In this document: in pieces, positions 1 through 6,091 of the stretch | Numbering within the stretch: the first letter of the stretch is position 1 | How the letters are laid out: every line of letters starts with the position of its first letter | From: an uncultured Clostridia bacterium | GTDB lineage: Bacteria; Bacillota; Clostridia; Christensenellales; UBA1242 | DNA: 64,000 bases | NCBI GenBank assembly: GCA_944349375.1 | Contig: CALVMV010000005.1 | Coordinates: 1 to 64,000 of the forward strand | Reading direction: 5' to 3' | Position numbers and translations under genes: made by a program | The notes under the pieces: generated by a model | The model's database searches: none | What the model was told of the DNA's origin: nothing | The model's input: only the letters and a program-made list of their open reading frames with translations

Positions 1-58
1 ATAAAGGACTTTTATAGAATCAAGCAATTTTTTGTTTTCTCGTCATTTTTTGAAAGCT

Positions 59-73
59 GTTAGGATACCTAAC
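59..73. promoter_or_regulatory. 15-bp perfect inverted repeat, possible operator
   Basis: The sequence is GTTAGG-ATA-CCTAAC, a perfect 6-bp inverted repeat around a 3-bp centre. It lies about 100 bases before the small gene at 174 and the recombinase at 445, in a stretch (1-173) with no other convincing gene. It could be a repressor site for the mobile module. This is symmetry only; nothing else supports a function. Confidence 0.25.
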
Positions 74-173
74 ACTTTTTTATTTAGTATATTGCCTAAA
101 GTCTTTCGCTCGATGCGTAAAAGAACTATGACAAAATTTAATAGAAAGGAGTTTTTTATGATGAGGGTAATGA

Positions 174-350
174 ATGAAAAAACAATTACAAAACTTAAAA
201 CAAGAATTTTCAAACTTTCCAACACGCAAACAAGAATATGTTATTAAAGATAAAAAATATATAGTAATCAGTCACTTTGTTGGAAGCAAAAATTTGAATG
301 AAATTATAATTAATCTTGCCCAGAAGCAAGCATATCAGGAAATGTTATAA
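174..350 (+). CDS. Small TnpW-like protein of the serine recombinase module
   Basis: A 58-residue protein, not otherwise assigned. Its core reads as two short strands ending YVIKDKKYIVISHF, followed by a short acidic/amphipathic helix. That is the layout of the TnpW-type small proteins carried by Tn4451-like and other clostridial transposons beside their large serine recombinases. The ATG at 174 is preceded by a GAGGG ribosome site and directly by an in-frame stop, which fixes the start. An overlapping 29-codon frame starts at 158 with a better AGGAG site and may act as a coupled leader. Its function within such elements is unknown. The family call rests on the pattern and on the neighbouring recombinase. 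Confidence 0.55.
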   Translation: MKKQLQNLKQEFSNFPTRKQEYVIKDKKYIVISHFVGSKNLNEIIINLAQKQAYQEML

Positions 351-359
351 GAGATTTCT

Positions 360-422
360 AAAAACACTGTCAGTTTAGCATTTTTTATGTTATAATAAAA
401 ATGTATTTACTTTCAGTGTTTT
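360..422. promoter_or_regulatory. Recombinase promoter region inside a 9-bp inverted repeat
   Basis: AAAACACTG (361-369) and CAGTGTTTT (414-422) form a perfect 9-bp inverted repeat that brackets a TATAAT (391-396 region) ahead of the serine recombinase gene. Large serine recombinases often keep their attachment site or autoregulatory site directly beside their own gene, so this may be an att half-site or an operator. The symmetry is visible; the role is inferred. Confidence 0.4.
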
Positions 423-444
423 GGTTTCTCTAAAAGGAGGAATA

Positions 445-2112
445 ATGGAATCAAAACAAGAAATTAAAGTAGGTATATATGCAAGATTATCAAGAGATGA
501 TGAAAGAAATGGGGAGTCTCTATCAATAGAAAATCAAAAACTTATACTTGAAAAATATGTGTTAGAGCAAGGTTGGAATTTGATAGAAATATATGTTGAT
601 GATGGATATTCTGGAACAACATTTGATAGGCCGGGAGTTCAAAGATTATTAGAGGATGCTAAGTGTGGAAAAATAAACACAATACTTTGCAAAGATTTGT
701 CTAGGTTTGGAAGAAACTATATTCAAGTTGGACAATATACAGATTACATTTTTCCAATGTATAACATTAGATTTATTGCCTTAAATGATAATGTTGATAC
801 TGCAAAAAATACAACAGGCATGGATATGATGCCAATAATGAATGTGTTTAACGAATGGCATTCGGCCAATACTAGTAAAAAAATACGAGCAGTAATTGAA
901 GCCAATGCAAAAGCTGGGAAATATAGAACAACCTATGCACCTTATGGTTATGTAAAAGGAACTGACGAAAAGAAACTTCCAATAATAGATGAACCTGCAG
1001 CAAGCAATGTAAGAAGAATATTTGAGATGCGAGCAAGTGGGATTAGTCCAAAACACATTGCAATGAAATTTAATGATGAGAATATTCCAATTCCATCAGA
1101 TTATAGGACTCAAAAATTTGGTGTTACGGCATATAGATTTAGTCATCATCTTTGGACATGTGATGTTGTAAAGCAAATACTTCGCAATCCAACATACTTA
1201 GGGCATTTGGTTCAACTACGAACAACGAATATTTCTTATAAAAATAGAAAGCAAATAAAAAGGCCAGATGAAGAAAAAGTGATAATTTACAATACTCATG
1301 AAGCAATAATTTCGCAAGAACTTTGGGATAAGGTAAAAGAGATTGAAAGGTCTGTAAGTCAAGGAAAAGTTCAATCAAATGATATTGTACATCCACTTTC
1401 AGGACTAATGTATTGTGAAGATTGTGGAAATAAAATGCACATAGGTTGGAATAATACAAGACATTCAAGAAATGGGCCTAGAATATACCGACAAGCAAAT
1501 TATAATTGTGGTGGGTTTAAAGTTTTTGGGACAAGAATATGTACAAGTCACATGATAAAGATTGATGATATTGAAAATATTGTTTTGCAAGATATAAAAT
1601 CAAAGGCAAACTTTATAAACTTTAATGAAGAAAAAGCAAGAAAAGAATTTTTGCAAAGACAAGAAAGTTTGCAAAAAGAAAAGTTTTCAATTGATAATAA
1701 AAATTTGCAAAATAAAGTAAAAAGACTTGATGATGTTAATAAACTAATTCAATCAACCTATGAAGATAAAGTTTTAAATAAAATCTCAGAAGATATTTGC
1801 ATATCACTACTAAACAATTATCAAAAAGAAAAGGAAATTTTAGAAAAAGAGATTGCGCAAATAAATAAAAGCATAGAGAAAATAGAACAAAATAAGAAAA
1901 ATGTTGATGAGTTTATACAAAGAGTGAAAAAGTATATAGAAACACCCGTTTTAACCCGAGAAATGGCACTAGAACTGATTGAATTTATAACCATAGACAA
2001 ATTTACTAAGGGAAGTAAAGAACCCCGAAAAATCCATATTTACTATAAACTCATAGACAATATAAACGGCATAGATTTTAAACGCAATAAACAAAAATGC
2101 GACCGCCTATAA
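445..2112 (+). CDS. Large serine recombinase, TnpX/TndX type
   Basis: A 555-residue site-specific recombinase that excises and inserts a mobile element by double-strand cleavage through a 5'-phosphoserine link. Residues 1-150 are the resolvase catalytic domain, with the nucleophile Ser16 in ARLSRDD and the usual DLSRFGRN segment. About 160-280 is the recombinase domain. A zinc ribbon follows with Cys324, Cys327, Cys355 and Cys366, then a long Lys/Glu coiled coil near 390-490. The start at 445 is chosen because AAAGGAGG lies 7 bases upstream; in-frame codons before it have no ribosome site. The stop codon ends only about 10 bases before a truncated tyrosine integrase frame, so this gene probably marks the right end of an element inserted into that integrase. 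Confidence 0.92.
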   Translation: MESKQEIKVGIYARLSRDDERNGESLSIENQKLILEKYVLEQGWNLIEIYVDDGYSGTTFDRPGVQRLLEDAKCGKINTILCKDLSRFGRNYIQVGQYTDYIFPMYNIRFIALNDNVDTAKNTTGMDMMPIMNVFNEWHSANTSKKIRAVIEANAKAGKYRTTYAPYGYVKGTDEKKLPIIDEPAASNVRRIFEMRASGISPKHIAMKFNDENIPIPSDYRTQKFGVTAYRFSHHLWTCDVVKQILRNPTYLGHLVQLRTTNISYKNRKQIKRPDEEKVIIYNTHEAIISQELWDKVKEIERSVSQGKVQSNDIVHPLSGLMYCEDCGNKMHIGWNNTRHSRNGPRIYRQANYNCGGFKVFGTRICTSHMIKIDDIENIVLQDIKSKANFINFNEEKARKEFLQRQESLQKEKFSIDNKNLQNKVKRLDDVNKLIQSTYEDKVLNKISEDICISLLNNYQKEKEILEKEIAQINKSIEKIEQNKKNVDEFIQRVKKYIETPVLTREMALELIEFITIDKFTKGSKEPRKIHIYYKLIDNINGIDFKRNKQKCDRL

Positions 2113-2121
2113 TTCGTATGA

Positions 2122-2331
2122 ATTACAATAACTGTTTACAACTCTGTTAATAGTGATTATGTAAGAGAAGCAACCGATAGACTTAACACAAAAATTCAAG
2201 AAAAACAAAAAGAACAAGCCGAGGAATTCTCCAAATATGATATGACCGATGAAGAAATAGAACAAAGAATTTGTGAACTTGAAAGGCTAAAAGAGAAAAG
2301 AAAGAAAAAAGAAAGTGATATGGAAATGTAA
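2122..2331 (+). pseudogene. C-terminal remnant of a tyrosine recombinase (integrase)
   Basis: The frame has no start codon and opens just after a TGA at 2119. It begins ITITVYNSVNSDYVREATDRL, which aligns by eye with the end of Xer/phage integrases, where the nucleophile Tyr sits in T-x-x-Y-T/N-H-V and is followed by a short helix. Here the Tyr is in TVYNS. A charged tail then runs to the stop at 2329-2331. The R-H-R part of the active site is missing. The scrap starts within about 10 bases of the end of the serine recombinase gene, suggesting that element split this integrase. The N-terminal part would lie beyond the left edge of the window. Confidence 0.6.
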
Positions 2332-2386
2332 TGTCCGAATTATTGAAATAGAGTTTAATTTGTGATATAATAATTTCGGAGGATTT

Positions 2387-3541
2387 ATGCAATATACACC
2401 ATTTTATAAAGATAATAAACAAATTGAGTTTAATAATATTGAATATGATGACTTAAAAATACTGAAAGAAATTAGTGAAGGTTTTTGTGTGGAATATAAA
2501 AGTGAATATGTTCCATCAGTAATAAATAAAAAAATACCGCAGTCAATTACATCTTTTTCAAATGATAGAGGTGGTTGGCTTTTTGTCGGTGTAAGTAATG
2601 ATGGACAATTACTTGATATAGAAAAACCAAATGGCGATATTTATGAGAGTATTTGTCAATCGGTATCAAGCAAAGTTTTCCCTTTCCCTAAGTTTGTAGC
2701 AAGATTTATAGAAAATCCGAATAAGCCAAATTATGGCATAATTGTATGCCAAATATTTAGAGGTGCAGATAAACCATATGTATTTGACGGAACTATTTAT
2801 GCAAGAGCTGGAAATATTAATGATCCACAACCAGCAGGAAGGCCTAGTATAGATTTAATGTATCGTGAAAGTTTGGGTTTTTCTAATTTAAAAGTTAAAT
2901 GCTATTACTCTGATTACGAGAATCAATTTATGTTGACAAATAAGCATTATATAGATTTTAAACCAAGATGTAAAAATTTGTTTGCAGTAAGTTCACTTGA
3001 TAAATTTCGAGAATATAATCAATTATGCTTGTATATTGAAAATTCTGGAAAGCATTTTGATGAAGATATTGAGATTACAATTTCATTTAATAAGGAATGT
3101 TATATAAAATTTTGGGAATTATTGAAATTAGATAAAAGAAATTTTGAGTTCTATGAAAAATTTTTACCGATAGAAAAAACCATTAATATAAATGCCTTTC
3201 CTGATTACAAGAACAGAATACCAGAACCACCACCAATTAAATTTGAGCACCAACCAATTGGTATGGGATTAACTACGGCTATAACTTATACAGATGAAAA
3301 CGATGTTGAGTATTTAGAACGAGAAACAAATGCCATTTTAGAGCAACTATATTGCTATGAGACAATTGTTGATAGCGATAAAATTTACTTAAGTTTTAGA
3401 TTAAATAAAATAACCCCAAATGAAAATATATTCTTTCCAGCTTATATTTTTGTAAGTGATGGGTTAACTGAAATAGATTATATTATAAAAAGTAAATATT
3501 CCTTTGAAAATGAAAAAGGACAATTAAGAATTAAAAATTAA
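2387..3541 (+). CDS. AlbA_2 (Schlafen-like) domain protein
   Basis: A 384-residue protein. Residues about 25-145 match the Schlafen AlbA_2 fold: an E-x-K-S-E motif near 36-41, then ITSFSNDRGGWLFVGVSNDG, then a YARAGN-type strand. This domain occurs in nucleic-acid binding proteins and nucleases, often in accessory regions and defence islands. The C-terminal 240 residues have no recognisable domain. The start has a GGAGG site (2379-2383). It lies between the integrase scrap and tRNA-Thr and is followed by a strong terminator, so it is probably cargo of an older tRNA-Thr element. Its substrate is unknown. Confidence 0.75.
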   Translation: MQYTPFYKDNKQIEFNNIEYDDLKILKEISEGFCVEYKSEYVPSVINKKIPQSITSFSNDRGGWLFVGVSNDGQLLDIEKPNGDIYESICQSVSSKVFPFPKFVARFIENPNKPNYGIIVCQIFRGADKPYVFDGTIYARAGNINDPQPAGRPSIDLMYRESLGFSNLKVKCYYSDYENQFMLTNKHYIDFKPRCKNLFAVSSLDKFREYNQLCLYIENSGKHFDEDIEITISFNKECYIKFWELLKLDKRNFEFYEKFLPIEKTININAFPDYKNRIPEPPPIKFEHQPIGMGLTTAITYTDENDVEYLERETNAILEQLYCYETIVDSDKIYLSFRLNKITPNENIFFPAYIFVSDGLTEIDYIIKSKYSFENEKGQLRIKN

Positions 3542-3676
3542 TTGACAGCAATTGACAGCAAATTTATCAGTTTTGGGTAGTTTTAGAACGATTTAGACCG
3601 ATAGTTGAAATTTTGACTATCGGTCTATTTTTTTCGAAAAATTTTTGACAGCAAATATTGATAAATTTGACAGCAA
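3542..3676 (+). repeat. Four direct copies of TTGACAGCAA
   Basis: The 10-mer TTGACAGCAA occurs at 3542-3551, 3552-3561, 3645-3654 and 3667-3676, always in the same direction. The last two share the longer context TTGACAGCAAATATT. The copies sit between the integrase remnant and tRNA-Thr. Short direct repeats there are typical of arm-type integrase binding sites. The copies are seen in the sequence; the role is inferred. Confidence 0.55.
3595..3633 (+). terminator. Terminator after the AlbA_2 gene
   Basis: A perfect 10-bp stem, GACCGATAGT/ACTATCGGTC, with a 10-base loop is followed by a run of T. It closes the transcript of the AlbA_2 gene 54 bases upstream. Confidence 0.85.
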
Positions 3677-3718
3677 ATATTTTTTATTAGGAAAATTAAT
3701 AAATGTTTTTAAAAATTA

Positions 3719-3766
3719 AAAAATCGCTAAAAGCCTTTATTTATAAGGTTTTTAGCGATTTTGTTT
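3719..3766 (-). terminator. Terminator after tRNA-Thr, probably bidirectional
   Basis: AAATCGCTAAAAGCCTT and AAGGTTTTTAGCGATTT form a long stem with an A/T loop, and T or A runs on both sides. It sits just beyond the CCA end of tRNA-Thr on the minus strand, so it should end the tRNA transcript. Confidence 0.8.
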
Positions 3767-3768
3767 TA

Positions 3769-3844
3769 TGGAGCTAATGACGGGACTTGAACCCGTGACC
3801 TCCGCCTTACCAAGGCGGTGCACTACCGACTGTGCTACATTAGC
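3769..3844 (-). tRNA. tRNA-Thr (anticodon GGU)
   Basis: The minus strand folds into a full cloverleaf: acceptor stem GCTAATG/CATTAGC, D-stem GCAC/GTGC, anticodon stem CCGCC/GGCGG with loop TTGGTAA, T-arm ACGGG-TTCAAGT-CCCGT, discriminator T and encoded CCA. The anticodon GGT reads ACC/ACU. It is followed by its own terminator. Four more copies of only its 5' half lie immediately upstream of it in the transcription direction (3906-4223). Confidence 0.95.
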
Positions 3845-3905
3845 ATATTCAGTTTTTGAGTTAAATTTTGTTGTTTTTTAAGTGCTAAAAAGTGCCATTT
3901 TTATT

Positions 3906-4223
3906 TTACCAAGGAAGTGCTCTACCGATTGAGCTACATCAGCATATTCGATTTTTTAGGTTAATTTTTATGGTAAAACCGTATCTTACCAAGGCGGTGC
4001 ACTACCGACTGTGCTACATTAGCATAAGCAATTTTTATTAAATTTTTGAGTGTTTTTTGAGGTGCAAATTTTGGCTATTTTTAAATTACCAAGGCGGTGC
4101 ACTACCGACTGTGCTACATTAGCATATTCAGTTTTTGAGTAAAAATTTAGTGTTTTTTAAGTGGTAAATTTTGGCTATTTTAAAATTACCAATGTTGTGC
4201 GCTACCTACTGTGCCGCGTTAGG
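3906..4223 (-). repeat. Tandem array of four tRNA-Thr 5' halves
   Basis: Four 38-base copies of tRNA-Thr positions 1-38 (5' end through the last base of the anticodon loop) start on the plus strand at 3906, 3986, 4086 and 4186. The copies at 3986 and 4086 are identical to the intact gene. The copy at 3906 differs but keeps D-stem pairing by a paired change (GCAC/GTGC to GCTC/GAGC). The copy at 4186 is decayed. Identity stops sharply at the anticodon loop; none has a T-arm or acceptor 3' strand. The roughly 60-base spacers resemble one another, so the unit is about 100 bp. These are not functional tRNAs. They look like integration scars or a duplicated array. Confidence 0.85.
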
Positions 4224-4320
4224 TGTGGAGAGAAATTTCTCTCCGTCCTAATTAAAATTGCATATTACCTCCGTTAATTAGCGGTGTTTTTTACTTGGTT
4301 TTTCCTTACCAAGTTTTGTA
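4224..4320. other. Hairpin-rich stretch between the tRNA array and sufC
   Basis: Three local hairpins follow the last tRNA half: the 18-bp palindrome GGAGAGAAATTTCTCTCC (4228-4245), CCG..CGG around 4271-4285, and CTTGGT/ACCAAG around 4296-4314. The minus strand also carries ACGGAGGTAATATG but only a three-codon frame follows. No gene is visible. The stretch could be the 5' leader of the minus-strand tRNA-Thr transcript. Confidence 0.4.
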
Positions 4321-4402
4321 TTGGAAATTCAACTTTAATTGACTTAATGTTAGCAAAAGTAGTTGCCCTTTGTCAAGTATTTTATTATTATCTTTTATTT
4401 TA

Positions 4403-4431
4403 TTGACTTATTCATTTAAAGAAATTATAAT
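4403..4431 (+). promoter_or_regulatory. sufC promoter, predicted leaderless
   Basis: TTGACT (4403-4408), a 17-base spacer, then TATAAT (4426-4431). The ATG of sufC begins 6 bases after the -10 box, so the transcript start should fall on the start codon. There is no Shine-Dalgarno sequence. Confidence 0.85.
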
Positions 4432-4437
4432 AATTTC

Positions 4438-5142
4438 ATGTTAAAAACTAATGATTTATGTTATTCTGCCATAGAAAATGATGTAGAGAAAAGGATTTTA
4501 CACAATATAAATTTATCATTTGCTGATAACAAAATTTATGTTATTACTGGGCAAAATGGTAGTGGAAAATCGACATTGTTAAAAATAATTATGGGGATTA
4601 TTCATCAAAGCCAGGGTGATGTATTTTATGATGGGAAAAATATTTCTAATTTAAGCATATATGAACGAAGTAAATTGGGAATTAGTTTTGCTTTTCAACA
4701 ACCTGTTACATTTAAAGGTATAAAAGTAAAAGATTTATTAAATATAGCCTCAGAAGAGAAATTAAATTTGGCAGGTATGTGTGAAATTCTTTCTAAAGTT
4801 GGATTATGTGCTAAAAATTATATAGACAGGGAAATTAATGATAAATTATCAGGGGGCGAATTAAAAAGGATTGAATTGGCTACAGTTTTGGCACGCAAAG
4901 CAAAAATAAATATGTTTGATGAGCCTGAAGCAGGAATTGATTTATGGAGCTTTGAAAATTTAACTACCTTGTTTAAAGATATGGACAATTCAATAAATAT
5001 TATTGTCAGTCATCAAAGAAAAATATTAGAAATAGCAGATGAAATTATAGTTATGAAAGATGGGGAAATATTGTTGAAAGGAGAAAAAGATGATGTTTTG
5101 CCAATGCTTTCAAATAGTTCCTGTGGTAGATTAAGAGGATAG
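4438..5142 (+). CDS. sufC: SufC-type Fe-S assembly ATPase (minimal SufBC/SmsC type)
   Basis: A 234-residue ABC ATPase that powers the SufB-like scaffold in iron-sulfur cluster assembly in the cytoplasm. It has Walker A GQNGSGKST (38-46), signature LSGGE (137-141), Walker B INMFDEPEAGID (about 157-168) and the H-loop histidine in IVSHQRK. The family call comes from the SufB-like partner that starts 3 bases after its stop and from the short SufC length. No sufS, sufU or sufD is nearby, so this is a two-gene system like those named SmsCB in anaerobes. The start at 4438 has no ribosome site but sits exactly where transcription should begin. Confidence 0.85.
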   Translation: MLKTNDLCYSAIENDVEKRILHNINLSFADNKIYVITGQNGSGKSTLLKIIMGIIHQSQGDVFYDGKNISNLSIYERSKLGISFAFQQPVTFKGIKVKDLLNIASEEKLNLAGMCEILSKVGLCAKNYIDREINDKLSGGELKRIELATVLARKAKINMFDEPEAGIDLWSFENLTTLFKDMDNSINIIVSHQRKILEIADEIIVMKDGEILLKGEKDDVLPMLSNSSCGRLRG

Positions 5143-5144
5143 AT

Positions 5145-6065
5145 ATGGATAAAATTGATAAAATATTATTAGAAACTGTAGCTGATTTACACAAAGTTCC
5201 AGCTGGAGCATTTAATATTCGTAAAAATGGTGAATCGGTTTTAAGAAATAGTAATAAAGATATAGAAATTGTCCCTAAGAAAAATGGTAAAGGAATTGAT
5301 ATTTTTATTAAGAAAGGTGTGAAAAATAAAAGCGTTCATATTCCTGTAATAATCACTATGGGTGGTTTTTCAGATTTAGTTTATAATGATTTTTATATTT
5401 CTGAAGATTGTGATATTACAATTATAGCTGGTTGCGGAATACACAACAATACATGTAAAGATTCTCAACATGATGGAATACATAAATTTCATGTTGGTAA
5501 AAATTCTATTGTTCGTTATATTGAAAAACATTTTGGAGCGGGAGAAGGAGAAGGGAAGAAAATACTAAATCCTATCACCAAAGTTTTTATGAAAGAAAAT
5601 TCGCAAATGTTTTTTGACTCCTTGCAAATTGGCGGAGTGTCTTCTACAATTAGAAAAACTTTTGCTAAATTAGATAAGAACTGTATATTAAATATTAAAG
5701 AAAATATTTTAACTTCTGATGATCAATATGCAAAAACATATTTTAAAGTACAGTTATTAGGAGAAAATAGTAAGTGTGAAGTTGTCAGCCATAGTGTTGC
5801 GAAGGGGAATTCAGTTCAAGAGTTTATTTCTGATATGATAGGGAACAACAAGTCTTTTGGGCATGTAGAATGTGATGGAATTTTGCTTGATAATGCTAGA
5901 ATAGTGTCAATTCCAAAAATTGATGCGTTATCAAAAGAAGCATCTTTAATCCATGAGGCGGCGATTGGTAAAATTGCTAATGATCAGTTAGTTAAATTAA
6001 TGACATTAGGTTTAAGCCAGGAAGAAGCTGAAAAAACAATAATTAATGGATTTTTATATAATTAA
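5145..6065 (+). CDS. sufB: SufB/SufD-family Fe-S scaffold (SmsB-like)
   Basis: A 306-residue scaffold protein, much shorter than classical SufB (about 470). It keeps the beta-helix core typical of the family: residues about 60-260 with YISEDCDITIIAGCGIHNN, the HDGIHKFHVGKNS segment, the HFGAGEGEGKKI stretch, and the C-terminal HEAAIGKIANDQLVKLMTLGLS signature, where SufB and SufD end their helix and bind SufC. It follows sufC by 3 bases, in one transcript ending at the terminator 6064-6091. The short length and single partner match the minimal SmsCB arrangement. Which residues hold the cluster cannot be settled from sequence alone. Confidence 0.85.
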   Translation: MDKIDKILLETVADLHKVPAGAFNIRKNGESVLRNSNKDIEIVPKKNGKGIDIFIKKGVKNKSVHIPVIITMGGFSDLVYNDFYISEDCDITIIAGCGIHNNTCKDSQHDGIHKFHVGKNSIVRYIEKHFGAGEGEGKKILNPITKVFMKENSQMFFDSLQIGGVSSTIRKTFAKLDKNCILNIKENILTSDDQYAKTYFKVQLLGENSKCEVVSHSVAKGNSVQEFISDMIGNNKSFGHVECDGILLDNARIVSIPKIDALSKEASLIHEAAIGKIANDQLVKLMTLGLSQEEAEKTIINGFLYN

Positions 6066-6091
6066 AAAAGCTATTTAAAATAGCTTTTTTT
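6064..6091. terminator. Bidirectional terminator between sufB and phosphoketolase
   Basis: AAAAGCTA and TAGCTTTT pair around an A/T loop, with A and T runs on the two sides, so it can serve both converging genes. Confidence 0.8.

Noticed and set aside
781..1468. Antisense open frames across the recombinase gene
   Set aside because: No start signals and low-complexity Phe/Tyr/Ile/His composition typical of the reverse strand of an A/T-rich gene.
3769..4223. Regularly spaced 38-base repeats resembling a CRISPR array
   Set aside because: The repeat is the 5' half of tRNA-Thr, the spacers resemble one another instead of being unique, and no cas gene is present.
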